Source of the DNA: Vibrio plantisponsor
GTDB lineage: Bacteria; Pseudomonadota; Gammaproteobacteria; Enterobacterales; Vibrionaceae
Length of the DNA stretch: 64,000 bases
Reading direction: 5' to 3'
NCBI RefSeq assembly: GCF_013041605.1
Contig: NZ_JABEQC010000003.1
Location: 169,898-233,897 of the forward strand
The position numbers and the translations under genes are program-made. Of this stretch, positions 1 through 9,268 are shown piece by piece. The notes under the pieces were generated by a model. That model searched no databases and was not told where the DNA came from. It saw nothing but the letters and a program-made list of their open reading frames with translations. Within the stretch, counting starts at the first letter, position 1; every line of letters begins with the position of its first letter.

Positions 1-53
1 ACATCGACGACTATTATCGTATCCCCGAAGACACCAACGGGGATCGCAATTAA
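1..53 (+). CDS. C-terminal end of the gene upstream of trpB, probably trpCF (partial)
   Basis: An open frame enters from the left edge and stops at TAA 51-53, giving the 16-residue tail IDDYYRIPEDTNGDRN. In Vibrio trp operons the gene before trpB is the fused indole-glycerol-phosphate synthase / phosphoribosylanthranilate isomerase trpCF, so that is the likely identity. The tail itself has no diagnostic motif, so the name rests on position only. The spacing of a few bases to trpB supports one operon. Confidence 0.5.
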   Translation, partial: IDDYYRIPEDTNGDRN

Positions 54-65
54 GGGATAATGAAC

Positions 66-1256
66 ATGGCAAAACTTAACGCCTATTTTGGAGAGTACGG
101 TGGTCAGTACGTACCTCAGATTTTAGTACCCGCTCTAGACCAGCTAGAACAAGCTTTTATTGATGCTCAAGAAGACCCAGAGTTCCGTTCGGAGTTCATG
201 ACTCTTTTGCAGGAATACGCTGGACGCCCTACGGCACTAACTCTAACGCGTAACATCACCAAAGGTACAAAAACTAAGCTGTATCTGAAACGTGAAGATT
301 TGCTTCACGGCGGCGCGCATAAAACCAACCAAGTTCTTGGTCAGGCACTATTAGCAAAACGTATGGGCAAAACCGAAATCATCGCTGAAACTGGCGCTGG
401 TCAACATGGTGTTGCAACAGCTCTGGCTTGTGCACTGCTAGATTTGAAATGTCGCGTATACATGGGTGCAAAAGATGTTGAGCGCCAAAGCCCGAACGTT
501 TTCCGCATGCGCTTAATGGGTGCAGAAGTAATCCCAGTACACTCAGGTTCAGCGACATTAAAAGATGCTTGTAACGAAGCAATGCGTGACTGGTCTGCAA
601 GTTATGAAAATACCCACTACTTATTAGGCACTGCTGCGGGTCCTCACCCATTCCCTACCATTGTTCGTGAATTCCAGCACATCATTGGTGAAGAGACTAA
701 GAATCAAATTTTAGCCCGTGAAGGTCGTTTACCAGATGCGGTAATTGCTTGTGTTGGCGGTGGTTCTAACGCTATCGGCATGTTCGCTGATTTCATCGAA
801 GAAGAATCAGTTCGTCTCATCGGCGTAGAGCCTGCGGGTAAAGGTATTGATACCGACCAACACGGCGCGCCTTTAAAACATGGTAAGACAGGCATCTACT
901 TAGGTATGAAAGCACCCTTGATGCAAGATGAATACGGACAGGTTGAAGAGTCTTACTCAATTTCTGCTGGTCTGGACTTCCCTTCTGTGGGTCCACAACA
1001 TGCGTATCTGAACTCGATTGGCCGTGCAGAATACGACAGCATCACCGACGATGAAGCATTGGACGCTTTCCAGCTGCTTGCTCGTAAAGAAGGCATCATT
1101 CCTGCGCTGGAATCTTCACACGCATTAGCGCACGCATTGAAAATGGCGTTTGCTGAGCCAGAGAAAGAGCAGTTATTAGTGGTTAACCTGTCTGGCCGTG
1201 GAGACAAAGATATCTTCACCGTGGACAAAATTTTACAAGATAAAGGAGTGCTGTAA
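66..1256 (+). CDS. trpB: Tryptophan synthase beta chain
   Basis: TrpB condenses indole with L-serine to form L-tryptophan, using PLP in the cytoplasmic alpha2-beta2 complex. The PLP lysine lies in GGAHKTNQ (about residue 86), the phosphate-binding loop is GGGSNAIG, and the active-site glycine-rich GAGQHG is present. At 396 residues it is full family length. An ATG also occurs at 60, but the ribosome site AAGGGA (52-57) is only 2 bases from it and 8 bases from ATG 66, so 66 is the better start. The stop overlaps the trpA start by one base (TAATG), which predicts translational coupling of the two subunits. Confidence 0.97.
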   Translation: MAKLNAYFGEYGGQYVPQILVPALDQLEQAFIDAQEDPEFRSEFMTLLQEYAGRPTALTLTRNITKGTKTKLYLKREDLLHGGAHKTNQVLGQALLAKRMGKTEIIAETGAGQHGVATALACALLDLKCRVYMGAKDVERQSPNVFRMRLMGAEVIPVHSGSATLKDACNEAMRDWSASYENTHYLLGTAAGPHPFPTIVREFQHIIGEETKNQILAREGRLPDAVIACVGGGSNAIGMFADFIEEESVRLIGVEPAGKGIDTDQHGAPLKHGKTGIYLGMKAPLMQDEYGQVEESYSISAGLDFPSVGPQHAYLNSIGRAEYDSITDDEALDAFQLLARKEGIIPALESSHALAHALKMAFAEPEKEQLLVVNLSGRGDKDIFTVDKILQDKGVL

Positions 1257-2062
1257 TGGATCGTTATCAATCTCTTTTTCAGCGCTTAGCTGAGCAAAAC
1301 CAAGGCGCATTTGTTCCGTTTGTAACGATTGGTGACCCTTCTCCTGAGCTTTCTCTGCAAATTATGCAGACATTAATTGATGCAGGCGCAGATGCTCTTG
1401 AGCTCGGATTTCCGTTCTCAGATCCGTTGGCAGATGGTCCAACGATTCAAGGAGCAAACAATCGTGCCCTTCAGGCGGGTACTACTCCGGATATCTGTTT
1501 TGACCTTATCAAGCAAATCCGTGTTAAGAATCCAGACACGCCAATCGGTTTGTTAATGTACGCCAACTTGGTGTTCTCTCGCGGTATTGAAAACTTCTAT
1601 CAACGTTGTCAGGAAGCCGGTGTTGATTCAGTGCTGGTCGCTGATGTACCAACCACGGAAAGCGCTGAATTCGTTGCGGCTGCGGAGAAATTCGGCATCA
1701 AGCCAATTTTCATTGCGCCACCAACGGCCAGTGATGAAACGCTGAAATCTGTCGCTTCATTGAGTAAAGGCTACACTTATCTGCTTTCTCGTGCGGGTGT
1801 GACTGGTGCGGAAACAAAAGCCAATATGCCAGTGCATGAGTTGTTGGAACGTTTGAATCAGTTTGATGCGCCACCAGCACTTCTTGGTTTTGGTATTTCA
1901 CAACCGGAACAGGTTAAACAAGCGATTGCAGCTGGCGCAGCTGGCGCAATCTCCGGTTCTGCTGTAGTGAAAATTATCGAAACAAACCAAAACGACCCTG
2001 AGGCGCTGCTGAAATCGTTAGCTGGTTTTATAACACCAATGAAACAAACGACCATCAAATAG
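1256..2062 (+). CDS. trpA: Tryptophan synthase alpha chain
   Basis: TrpA cleaves indole-3-glycerol phosphate to indole, which is channelled to TrpB. The sequence has the TIM-barrel signature [16 protein letters not shown], containing the catalytic Glu and Asp, and the phosphate-binding segment GFGISQPEQ followed by GAISGSAVV. The 268-residue length is typical. It is the last gene of the trp operon: two hairpins follow and the next gene starts 330 bases later. Confidence 0.97.
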   Translation: MDRYQSLFQRLAEQNQGAFVPFVTIGDPSPELSLQIMQTLIDAGADALELGFPFSDPLADGPTIQGANNRALQAGTTPDICFDLIKQIRVKNPDTPIGLLMYANLVFSRGIENFYQRCQEAGVDSVLVADVPTTESAEFVAAAEKFGIKPIFIAPPTASDETLKSVASLSKGYTYLLSRAGVTGAETKANMPVHELLERLNQFDAPPALLGFGISQPEQVKQAIAAGAAGAISGSAVVKIIETNQNDPEALLKSLAGFITPMKQTTIK

Positions 2063-2070
2063 CTGCAAAA

Positions 2071-2092
2071 GGTAGGGTTTGGTGACCCTACC
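2071..2092 (+). terminator. Stem-loop after trpA
   Basis: GGTAGGGT (2071-2078) pairs with ACCCTACC (2085-2092) around a 6-base loop. The T content downstream is poor, so alone it would be a weak terminator. It sits 9 bases after the trpA stop and probably protects or terminates the trp mRNA together with the next hairpin. Confidence 0.6.
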
Positions 2093-2102
2093 ACCTACTT
2101 CT

Positions 2103-2173
2103 AATGATCAATTTTTAACTGGCGATTTTATAGCTATTTAAGGCTAGCCAGTTTAGGAATTGATCATTTTTTT
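2103..2173 (+). terminator. Long two-tier hairpin with T-run, trp operon terminator
   Basis: An 11-base outer stem AATGATCAATT (2103-2113) / AATTGATCATT (2158-2168) encloses an inner stem AACTGGC (2117-2123) / GCCAGTT (2147-2153), and the 3' arm runs into seven T residues (2167-2173). This is a strong intrinsic terminator shape for plus-strand transcripts. The size, about 70 nt, is larger than needed for termination, so a stable 3'-end RNA fragment is possible. Confidence 0.65.
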
Positions 2174-2298
2174 AACACTTCATCGAATATTGCATTCAAG
2201 ATATCCCCCACTCTGCCATTGTTCATTTCTGCTTCAAAACCCAAAGCAAACGTTTTCCATGATGAATAAATGACCTCCTTATCAGCAAAAATAGGTGA
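2164..2298 (-). pseudogene. Probable gene remnant without a start codon
   Basis: On the minus strand a 44-codon frame reads like protein (segments YSSWKTFALGFEAEMNNG and GDILNAIFDEVLKK) and ends at TGA 2164-2166. The frame has no ATG, GTG or TTG upstream of its internal Met. A perfect-looking ribosome site AAGGAGG (minus strand, 2274-2280) lies inside the frame, and the ATG spaced for it is in another frame and stops after eight codons. This looks like a small gene broken by a frameshift or truncation. I do not recognise the family. Coincidental coding-like character is the alternative. Confidence 0.35.
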
Positions 2299-2393
2299 TT
2301 ACGTCAAATCCGACGCAGATGCATATTGCCAATTGTGAAATATAAGTGTAAAAAACCGAGCAACATAATTTTCCACTAATCGAGGATTGGTTA

Positions 2394-3695
2394 GTGGTTA
2401 TGTCTAGAAATTTACACATTATTAGCACAGGGGTTAAGGAAGTGTTAAAACAAAAGAATTTACTACAGAACATTGGTGTTCAAGTTGTGATTGCCATGGT
2501 ACTCGGTACCCTCATCGGTGCTGCCATGGGTCACGATGCGACAATGTTTTCTCCATTGGGTGCCATCTTTATTAACTTAATCAAGATGTTAGTTATTCCT
2601 TTGGTCGCTGTTGCTCTGATTTCAGGTGCAGCTGGACTAGGCAATAGCCACTCAGCAGGTAAAGTTGGTTTCGTTACTCTAGGTTACTTTGCTGTGACTT
2701 CTGCTCTAGCAGTTGTTCTTGCACTGGTTATGGGTGAAGTATTCCAACCGGGTATGGGTATTGATGTTTCTGGTGTTGAAGGCATGTTCTCAGCAGAATA
2801 CGCATCAAAAGGTGAACTACCGACATTTTGGGCAACGGTTACCGGTATGATTCCGACTAACGTGTTCCAATCTTTGAACGACGCAAACATTCTGCAAATC
2901 CTCGTTTTCTGCTTGTTCTTAGGTATTGCCATTTCAAAACAAAGCCCAGAGAAACGCGATCCAGTAATCAACGGTGTAAACACTATCGTTGATTCAATGG
3001 TGTGGATGATCAACAAAGTGATGGTTATCGCTCCAATCGGCGTATTCGGTCTGATGGCTGAAGCTGTGGGTACATTCGGTTTTGGCGCGCTAATGGTGGT
3101 GTTCAAACTATTTGTTGTTTACACAGCCGCTATCCTGATTTTTGGTTTCATCGTTTACCCAGCAATGATTCATTTCTTCAGCAAAACGTCAGCTAAGAAA
3201 TTCATCAGCGCAATGAAGAAGCCACAAGCGGTTGCGCTTTCAACAGCTTCTTCTATGGCAACACTTCCTGTTACTATGGATACCGTTGAGAAAGACCTAG
3301 GTGTACGTAACTCGACAGCGTCATTCGTTCTGCCTCTAGGCGCAACGATCAACATGTCTGGTAACGCAATCTACTACGGTTTAGTTGCAGTTTTCTTTGC
3401 TCAACTGTTCCACATTGACCTATCAATGGGTGCTTACATTGCAATCGTCGTGACTGCAACACTAGGCGCTGTAGGTCAAGCTGGTGTACCTGGTCCTTCA
3501 TTCCTTGTTGTTGCGGTTCTTCTTGCTGCAGGCATTCCAATTGAAGGTCTACCACTACTATTCGCTCTAGACCGTATCTTCGATATGATCCGTACAGCAC
3601 TAAACATCACTGGTGACGCAGCTTGTGCAGTCATCGTTGATTCTATGATTGAAGATTCTGAAGCTGAAAAAGTTTATCAAGATCAGCAAGCTTAA
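2394..3695 (+). CDS. Dicarboxylate/amino acid:cation symporter (DAACS family)
   Basis: This inner-membrane carrier belongs to the family that takes up glutamate, aspartate or C4-dicarboxylates with Na+ or H+. Family marks are the serine-rich re-entrant loop ALSTASSMATLP, the NMSGNAIYYGL helix, and the GVPGPSF and LDRIFDMIRTALNITGD segments of the C-terminal transport core. Many hydrophobic segments span residues 25-400. GTG 2394 lies 8 bases after GAGG (2382-2385); ATG 2400 is the alternative. Substrate cannot be read from the sequence. It is monocistronic, closed by a strong terminator. Confidence 0.9.
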   Translation: MVMSRNLHIISTGVKEVLKQKNLLQNIGVQVVIAMVLGTLIGAAMGHDATMFSPLGAIFINLIKMLVIPLVAVALISGAAGLGNSHSAGKVGFVTLGYFAVTSALAVVLALVMGEVFQPGMGIDVSGVEGMFSAEYASKGELPTFWATVTGMIPTNVFQSLNDANILQILVFCLFLGIAISKQSPEKRDPVINGVNTIVDSMVWMINKVMVIAPIGVFGLMAEAVGTFGFGALMVVFKLFVVYTAAILIFGFIVYPAMIHFFSKTSAKKFISAMKKPQAVALSTASSMATLPVTMDTVEKDLGVRNSTASFVLPLGATINMSGNAIYYGLVAVFFAQLFHIDLSMGAYIAIVVTATLGAVGQAGVPGPSFLVVAVLLAAGIPIEGLPLLFALDRIFDMIRTALNITGDAACAVIVDSMIEDSEAEKVYQDQQA

Positions 3696-3712
3696 TAGTT
3701 GAATCTCTAGTA

Positions 3713-3738
3713 AAAACCGCTCTGATGAGCGGTTTTTT
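3713..3738 (+). terminator. Intrinsic terminator after the symporter gene
   Basis: AAAACCGCTC (3713-3722), loop TGAT, GAGCGGTTTT (3727-3736) followed by more T. A perfect ten-base stem with a T tail. Confidence 0.9.
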
Positions 3739-3849
3739 GCTTTCAGCAACAAGATACTCAAATTTGTAACTAAATCGCTACTGGCTATTCAGATGATAGA
3801 GCAAATTGAGTAGACTGTCGGCAACGAAAAGTTTGGATGTACCTACATA

Positions 3850-4395
3850 ATGAAACAACTGATTGAGTTTATTCCTCTAATTATCTTCTTCGCGCTTTTT
3901 AAGCTATACGATATTTATGTCGCGACAGCTGCGTTGATCGCTGCAACTGCCATTCAAGTCGCTATTTCGTACTTCGTGTACAAGAAAGTGGAAAAAATGC
4001 AGCTCATTACCTTTGCTGTTGTCGCCATCTTTGGTGGTATGACGATTTTCCTTCATGACGACAACTTTATTAAATGGAAAGTGACCATTGTTTACACTGT
4101 GTTTGCTCTCGGCCTGACTATCAGTCATTTGATGGGTAAATCAGCAATCAAAGGTATGTTAGGTAAGGAAATCACTCTGCCTGACAGTGTATGGGCGAAA
4201 GTAAACTGGGCATGGGTTGCCTTCTTCACTATCTGTGCAGTCGTTAATATCTACATTGCTTATCAATTGCCTTTGGATGTCTGGGTTAATTTCAAAGTGT
4301 TCGGTCTTCTTATCGCAACATTTGTCTATACTCTGCTGACTGGCGTTTATATTTATAAACATCTTCCTAAAGAGCAGAAAAATTCTAACCAATAG
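3850..4395 (+). CDS. yciB: Inner-membrane septation protein YciB (IspZ/IspA family)
   Basis: A 181-residue polytopic membrane protein with about five hydrophobic helices. The start [18 protein letters not shown] and the segments [13 protein letters not shown] and W..VN..W..FF are typical of the YciB family, which in Shigella and E. coli is tied to septation and envelope elongation; its biochemical activity is not settled. It heads the yciB-yciA-yciI cluster that is conserved in gamma-proteobacteria. A hairpin follows it before yciA. Confidence 0.92.
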   Translation: MKQLIEFIPLIIFFALFKLYDIYVATAALIAATAIQVAISYFVYKKVEKMQLITFAVVAIFGGMTIFLHDDNFIKWKVTIVYTVFALGLTISHLMGKSAIKGMLGKEITLPDSVWAKVNWAWVAFFTICAVVNIYIAYQLPLDVWVNFKVFGLLIATFVYTLLTGVYIYKHLPKEQKNSNQ

Positions 4396-4419
4396 ATAGT
4401 TATACATGACTCTTAGGGG

Positions 4420-4449
4420 TTAATAAGCCGCAGAATTTACTGCTATAAT
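4420..4449 (+). promoter_or_regulatory. Probable yciA promoter
   Basis: A consensus -10 TATAAT occurs at 4444-4449, with a weak -35 TTAATA at 4420-4425 (18-base spacer). Transcription would start near 4456, just before the hairpin at 4463. Confidence 0.45.
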
Positions 4450-4462
4450 GCCCTCTTTTCTG

Positions 4463-4493
4463 ACAGCGACTTGGTAACACGGTCGCTGTTTTG
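4463..4493 (+). terminator. Hairpin with T-rich tail between yciB and yciA
   Basis: ACAGCGAC (4463-4470) pairs with GTCGCTGT (4482-4489), followed by TTTGTTT. It can end yciB transcripts. Because a TATAAT box lies just upstream, the same hairpin may sit at the very 5' end of the yciA mRNA. Confidence 0.65.
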
Positions 4494-4511
4494 TTTACTA
4501 CGGAATTTGAA

Positions 4512-4913
4512 ATGAGTCAGGAAGTCAGTTCCCCTAAAGGCCAACTATTACTTAGAACCGTTGCTATGCCGGCAGACACCAATGCAAATGGTGATATCTT
4601 TGGTGGTTGGATTATGTCTCAGTTGGACTTGGCTGGCGGTATATTAGCGAAAGAGATATCTTCTGGTCGTATCGTTACCGTCTCTGTTTCCAGTATCGCG
4701 TTTAAAAAACCAGTGAAAGTGGGTGATGTGGTCTGCTGTTATGGTGAATGTACTAGGATTGGCCGCACTTCTATGTCAATTAATTTAGAAGTTTGGGTGA
4801 AGCCCGTTAAAGTTGACGGCATCGGTGACCGTTTCCAAGTGTGTGAAGCCACATTTAATTATGTCGCGATTGATTCCGATGGGCGCCCTCGCCCGATTAA
4901 CGCAGGGAACTGA
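4512..4913 (+). CDS. yciA: Acyl-CoA thioesterase YciA
   Basis: A 133-residue single hotdog-fold thioesterase. The family motif ANGDIFGGWIMSQLD carries the catalytic Asp, and SSIAFKKPVKVGD forms the hotdog sheet. YciA homologues hydrolyse a broad range of short and long acyl-CoAs. ATG 4512 is preceded by ACGGA at a good distance; a longer in-frame reading from 4491 would need a non-ATG start inside the hairpin tail and is less likely. Confidence 0.93.
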   Translation: MSQEVSSPKGQLLLRTVAMPADTNANGDIFGGWIMSQLDLAGGILAKEISSGRIVTVSVSSIAFKKPVKVGDVVCCYGECTRIGRTSMSINLEVWVKPVKVDGIGDRFQVCEATFNYVAIDSDGRPRPINAGN

Positions 4914-5010
4914 TCACAGAAATATCACCATCAAGGTTTAAATATTGCCAAGTTTCAGTACATTAGTTGCCGGTAACTTGCAGTTTCAGTCATTAATAAG
5001 GATATGGATT

Positions 5011-5307
5011 ATGTGGTATGTCATTTTTTCTCAAGACGTTGAGAACTCTCTGGAAAAACGCATGAGTGTTCGTCCTGCGCACTTAGAACGCTTACAAGTT
5101 CTTCAAGATGAAGGCCGTTTGCTGACAGCGGGTCCTCTGCCTGCCATCGATTCTGAAAACCCAGGTGAGGCAGGTTTCACTGGCTCAACTGTTATTGCTG
5201 ATTTCAACTCGTTAGAAGAAGCGAAAGCATGGGCAGACGCAGATCCCTATGTGGCAGCAGGTGTTTATGCTAATGTCATCATCAAACCGTTCAAAAAAGT
5301 ATTTTAG
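5011..5307 (+). CDS. yciI: YciI family protein
   Basis: A 98-residue protein of the YciI/YCII dimeric alpha+beta barrel family. It starts MWYVIFSQD and keeps the conserved RPAHLERL His/Arg and the [13 protein letters not shown] pocket segment. ATG 5011 has AAGGA eight bases upstream. The biological function is unknown in most bacteria; some relatives are dehalogenase- or isomerase-like. The stop is one base before the next start, so it is probably co-translated with the pilotin gene. Confidence 0.9.
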   Translation: MWYVIFSQDVENSLEKRMSVRPAHLERLQVLQDEGRLLTAGPLPAIDSENPGEAGFTGSTVIADFNSLEEAKAWADADPYVAAGVYANVIIKPFKKVF

Positions 5308-5308
5308 T

Positions 5309-5704
5309 ATGAAAAAAAGTACCGCTGGAATTATCGCTTTCGGCTTAGTTCTGCTTTCAGGTTGTAGCTCTAGTTCAGACAACCAGAGAAACCTTGAACT
5401 ACTCGCGGATAATAGAGCCAGCCTGCTGAGCGCTGAACTGCCTTTAGAGTACGGCCCACTCAATATCATGCGTGCGACTGCCAAAGGCACCAATATTGAA
5501 ATGATGATGGTTTATAACGCTGATGATAAAAATGCCAAACCAGTAACTCAGGTTATGCAAAGTAGCATCAAAACCTTTTGCTCAGACAAAAATATCAAAG
5601 CAAACCTCGAAGTAGGTTTAAGTTACCGAATCAAAATGCGTAACACTCGCGGACAACTGATGGTGGATGAAACCATCACGCAGCAAACTTGCGCTTCACA
5701 ATAG
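5309..5704 (+). CDS. aspS: Type II secretion pilotin lipoprotein AspS (GspS-beta type), probable
   Basis: A lipoprotein precursor: hydrophobic leader ending LLSGC, with lipidation at Cys19 and no Asp at +2, so outer-membrane targeting is expected. The mature domain is about 110 residues with two cysteines (TFCSDKN, QQTCAS) able to form a disulfide. In Vibrio cholerae the AspS-type pilotin that carries the secretin GspD to the outer membrane lies between yciI and metE, which is the position here. The identification is by family shape and locus, not by a catalytic motif. ATG 5309 follows the yciI stop directly; the frame extends further upstream, but the signal peptide fixes this start. Confidence 0.75.
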   Translation: MKKSTAGIIAFGLVLLSGCSSSSDNQRNLELLADNRASLLSAELPLEYGPLNIMRATAKGTNIEMMMVYNADDKNAKPVTQVMQSSIKTFCSDKNIKANLEVGLSYRIKMRNTRGQLMVDETITQQTCASQ

Positions 5705-5736
5705 TTTTGTTCCCTATAAATGCTTTGTTCTACAAA

Positions 5737-5760
5737 CAAGGGGCTCACATGAGCCCCTTG
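5737..5760. terminator. Bidirectional terminator between aspS and metE
   Basis: CAAGGGGCTC (5737-5746), loop ACAT, GAGCCCCTTG (5751-5760), lying between two convergent genes. T-rich sequence on the plus side (TTATT) is modest. Confidence 0.8.
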
Positions 5761-5776
5761 TTATTCCAATTTGCAA

Positions 5777-8086
5777 TTAAGCTGCGTTACTTTGTGCTTC
5801 TTCGCGCAAGGTTTTTGCCGCTAACACCATGTTGATCAGTGATGCTTCCACTTCTTTCCAGTTACGAGTTTTCAGACCGCAATCAGGGTTTACCCATAAT
5901 CGTTCTGCTGGGATCTTGGCAGAAGCTTTACGCAATAAGCCTTCAATCCATTCCTGTGTTGGAATGTTTGGTGAGTGAATATCGTAGACACCCGGACCAA
6001 TTTCGTTCGGATAATTGAAGTCTTCAAAGGCTTTCAGAAGTTCCATGTTCGAGCGTGAGGTTTCAATCGTAATCACATCTGCATCCAGCGCTGCCACTGA
6101 GTCGATGATCTCATTGAATTCGCTGTAACACATGTGAGTATGGATCTGGGTTTGCGGTGTGGCGCTTGCCGCAGATATCTTGAACGCTTCCACTGCCCAA
6201 TCTAAGTATGCCTTGTGGTCACGCTTCTTCAGAGGCAATCCTTCGCGAATCGCCGGTTCATCAATCTGAATGATGTTAATACCTGCATCTTGTAAATCAG
6301 AGACTTCGTCACGTAATGCAAGTGCCAGTTGCTGGGCGATTTCTTTGCGGCTGATATCTTCACGAGGGAAAGTCCAGCATAAGATAGTGACAGGCCCCGT
6401 TAACATCCCTTTCATCTTCTTATTGGTTAGTGATTGAGCATAGCTTGACCATTCAACAGTGATTGGTTTTTCACGTTCAATATCGGCAACCACAATCGCT
6501 GGCTTAACGCAGCGAGAGCCGTAACTTTGCACCCAACCAAACTGAGTGGTTTGGAAACCTGATAGGTTTTCAGCAAAGTATTCAACCATGTCGTTACGTT
6601 CCGCTTCGCCATGTACTAAAACATCCAGCCCCAAAGCCTCCTGACGCTTCACTGCATCTGCAATATGCCCTTTCAATGCTGAAATATACTCAGCTTCTGG
6701 TAATACCCCTGTTCGGAATGCACTGCGTTGAGTTCGAATTTCGCTGGTTTGCGGGAATGAACCTATGGTCGTGGTTGGGAACAATGGTAACGCCAGTTTC
6801 TTCGCTTGTGTCACTGCACGCTGTTCGTACGGTTCACTACGCTGCGCTAATGATGCAGTGATAGCGTTCACTCGCGATTGCACTTGCGGCTTGTTCACAT
6901 GCGTTGCGGTTTTTCTATCAACAATAGGCAAGCTGTAAGTATCACAAGCCAGAATCGCTTCTTGGTCGCCATCTAATGCTCGTCCAAGTAGCGCGACTTC
7001 GGTGACTTTTTGCTTGGCAAACGCAAACCAGCTACGTACTTCTGCTGAGAGGTTTTGTTCGAGTTCTAAATTCACCGGGCTGTGCAGCAGTGAGCATGAA
7101 CTCGCAATCCAGAGGCGATCACCCAGCTTATCTTTTGCTGGCTGCAATCTGTTACGCAGGTGACCTAAATCTGCACGCCAAACGTTCCTGCCGTTGATAG
7201 CACCCACTGACAACACCCACTGTTGTGGCAGTTTCTCTAGTACACTATCTAGCTGCTGTGGCGCGGCTGAAATGTCGATGTGAAGACCGTTTACAGGCAG
7301 TGCAACGATTTTGTCCAATGTATCAATCACCGAATCAAAATAGGTCGTTAGCAGCACTTTTACATCGCCTTGCAGTACCTGATACGCCAGCTTAAATGCA
7401 TCTTGCCATTGGCTTTCTAACTCAAGTGACAGCACTGGCTCGTCGATTTGAACCCACTCTACCCCTTGTTTAGCCAACTTAGACAAAATGTTTTGATAAG
7501 CCGTCAGCAAACGCGGAAGTAATGTTAAGCGGTCAAAATTATCTTCAACTTCTTTACCCAAGTAGAGATAACTCACAGGCCCCAAAAGCACAGGTTTTAC
7601 GTTTGCACCTGTTTTCACCGCTTCATTGACTTCTTCAAATAGCTGCGGCCAGCTCACTTCAAACTTATCATCAGAACTGAATTCAGGAACGATGTAGTGA
7701 TAATTAGTATTGAACCATTTGGTCATGTCGGACGCCGCACTGCCGCTACAACCGCACGAGTTTTGCGACTGACCACGCCCAACGCGGAAAAGCGTATCGA
7801 GATCTGGAAAGCTATCTTTGTTATGAGATAGATGATGGCGAGCAGGAACATGTCCAAGCAGCAAAGTAGTTGTAAGAACATGGTCATACCATGCAAAATC
7901 GCCCGCTGTCGCAAAGCTTAAGCCCGCTTCTTTCTGTAAAGCCCAGTTGTTGTGGCGGATTTCGCTACCCACCGCTTTTAGCTCTTGCTGAGTAATATCA
8001 CCACGCCAGTATTTCTCTAGTGCAAATTTAAGTTCGCGTTTTTCGCCAATACGTGGATAGCCCAAAATATGTGTAATTGTCGCCAT
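5777..8086 (-). CDS. metE: Cobalamin-independent methionine synthase
   Basis: MetE transfers a methyl group from 5-methyl-tetrahydropteroyltri-L-glutamate to homocysteine, the last step of methionine synthesis. At 769 residues it has the usual double-barrel length. The C-terminal barrel carries the zinc-site motifs [10 protein letters not shown] (His and Cys) and NPDCGLKTR (Cys), and the [12 protein letters not shown] strand. The start [14 protein letters not shown] is canonical. It is divergent from metR, and met boxes lie just upstream of its start, so repression by MetJ and activation by MetR are expected. Confidence 0.98.
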   Translation of the reverse strand: MATITHILGYPRIGEKRELKFALEKYWRGDITQQELKAVGSEIRHNNWALQKEAGLSFATAGDFAWYDHVLTTTLLLGHVPARHHLSHNKDSFPDLDTLFRVGRGQSQNSCGCSGSAASDMTKWFNTNYHYIVPEFSSDDKFEVSWPQLFEEVNEAVKTGANVKPVLLGPVSYLYLGKEVEDNFDRLTLLPRLLTAYQNILSKLAKQGVEWVQIDEPVLSLELESQWQDAFKLAYQVLQGDVKVLLTTYFDSVIDTLDKIVALPVNGLHIDISAAPQQLDSVLEKLPQQWVLSVGAINGRNVWRADLGHLRNRLQPAKDKLGDRLWIASSCSLLHSPVNLELEQNLSAEVRSWFAFAKQKVTEVALLGRALDGDQEAILACDTYSLPIVDRKTATHVNKPQVQSRVNAITASLAQRSEPYEQRAVTQAKKLALPLFPTTTIGSFPQTSEIRTQRSAFRTGVLPEAEYISALKGHIADAVKRQEALGLDVLVHGEAERNDMVEYFAENLSGFQTTQFGWVQSYGSRCVKPAIVVADIEREKPITVEWSSYAQSLTNKKMKGMLTGPVTILCWTFPREDISRKEIAQQLALALRDEVSDLQDAGINIIQIDEPAIREGLPLKKRDHKAYLDWAVEAFKISAASATPQTQIHTHMCYSEFNEIIDSVAALDADVITIETSRSNMELLKAFEDFNYPNEIGPGVYDIHSPNIPTQEWIEGLLRKASAKIPAERLWVNPDCGLKTRNWKEVEASLINMVLAAKTLREEAQSNAA

Positions 8087-8124
8087 GTGATCGTTCCTTC
8101 TATTAAGCTGAGGTCAGACACAAA

Positions 8125-8140
8125 AGATGTCTAGATGGCT
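8125..8140. promoter_or_regulatory. Tandem MetJ boxes upstream of metE
   Basis: AGATGTCT (8125-8132, 7 of 8 to AGACGTCT) is followed directly by AGATGGCT (8133-8140, 6 of 8). Contiguous 8-bp units are how MetJ dimers bind cooperatively. The pair is 39 bases from the metE start codon. Confidence 0.7.
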
Positions 8141-8180
8141 AAACTATCTCGCTAACCGCTCAATGAAACAATCAACTAAT

Positions 8181-8207
8181 ATTCAACTTGTTTATTAAAA
8201 ATATTCA
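8181..8207. promoter_or_regulatory. Possible MetR binding region
   Basis: On the minus strand TGAATATT occurs twice, with starts 22 bases apart, about two helical turns. One copy extends to TGAATATTTTTAA (8195-8207), one mismatch from the MetR consensus TGAA-N5-TTCA. It lies between metE and metR, where MetR normally acts. Confidence 0.4.
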
Positions 8208-8257
8208 TACACACCAATCCAGCTTAACGAGCAGCGTTGCAAACCAAACTAATAAAT

Positions 8258-8273
8258 AGACGTCTAGATGTTT
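8258..8273. promoter_or_regulatory. Tandem MetJ boxes upstream of metR
   Basis: A perfect met box AGACGTCT (8258-8265) adjoins AGATGTTT (8266-8273, 6 of 8). It lies 70 bases before metR, which fits MetJ repression of the activator gene. Confidence 0.75.
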
Positions 8274-8342
8274 ACAGCTCCAAAAAAAGGGCGTAAGTTA
8301 GTTTTTAAATTCATGATGCTTACGGAATGATGAGGAAATCTC

Positions 8343-9254
8343 ATGATAGAGCTAAAACATTTAAGAACGATTGCTTCGCTGCGAGACACAGGATCATTGA
8401 CCTCGACTGCGACTTCACTCCATTTGACTCAATCAGCCCTTTCTCATCAGATTAAAGACCTAGAAGCGAGACTTGGTAGCCAACTATTCTTACGAAAAAC
8501 ACGACCAGTAAAGTTTACTTCCGAGGGTGAGATACTGCTTAAGCTTGCCGATGACATTTTGCCGAGAATTGCCAAAGGGGAAAATGAACTGGCGAGCTTA
8601 AAAGAAGACGTGAACGGCAGGTTGCATATGGCTATAGAGTGCCACTCCTGTTTCCAATGGCTTATGCCCGCGTTAAGAGAGTATCAAGTGGCTTGGCCAA
8701 GCGTCGCATTAGACTTTTCATCTGGCTTCGGTTTTGAACCTCTGCCGGCACTGCTCGCTGGTGAACTGGACTTAGTGATTACTTCCGACATTCTTCCTCG
8801 CTCAGAAGTGCACTACGAACCTCTGTTTGATTTTGAAATGCGCTTAATCACTGCCACTAACCATCCTCTCGCTGGCAAAGAATCGATTGCACCAGAAGAT
8901 TTGGCACAACAAACATTGTTGAGCTACCCAGTACAAAAACAGCGTTTAGATGTAGTGAAGCACTTCCTACAACCCGCCGGTGTAGAGCCAGCAAAATGGA
9001 AGCAAGCGGATAATACCTTGATGTTGGTACAGATGGTGTCTGCAGGCTTGGGTGTTGCTGCTCTGCCTAATTGGGCTATCAGCGAGTTTTCGCGTCAGGG
9101 ATTGATCACCAGTAAACCACTAGGCAATGGTTTATGGCGCAGACTGTTTGCAGCAGTGCGTAATAGCGATAAAGACAAACGCTACTTACAAACCTTCTTT
9201 GCAACGGCGAAACAGCAATGCAAAAGCCACCTTGACGGAATCAAGATGGCTTAA
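8343..9254 (+). CDS. metR: LysR-type regulator MetR
   Basis: A 303-residue LysR family regulator. The N-terminal winged helix-turn-helix covers about residues 3-60 (TSTATSLHLTQSALSHQIKDLE), followed by the periplasmic-binding-protein-like sensor domain, which binds homocysteine in enteric MetR. Divergence from metE identifies it as MetR. It should activate metE and be repressed through the met boxes at 8258-8273. Confidence 0.95.
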   Translation: MIELKHLRTIASLRDTGSLTSTATSLHLTQSALSHQIKDLEARLGSQLFLRKTRPVKFTSEGEILLKLADDILPRIAKGENELASLKEDVNGRLHMAIECHSCFQWLMPALREYQVAWPSVALDFSSGFGFEPLPALLAGELDLVITSDILPRSEVHYEPLFDFEMRLITATNHPLAGKESIAPEDLAQQTLLSYPVQKQRLDVVKHFLQPAGVEPAKWKQADNTLMLVQMVSAGLGVAALPNWAISEFSRQGLITSKPLGNGLWRRLFAAVRNSDKDKRYLQTFFATAKQQCKSHLDGIKMA

Positions 9255-9268
9255 AAATGCGATTAAAC

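Noticed and set aside
2282..2473. 63-codon minus-strand frame upstream of the symporter gene
   Set aside because: It overlaps the symporter start and ribosome site, and its composition does not look coding.
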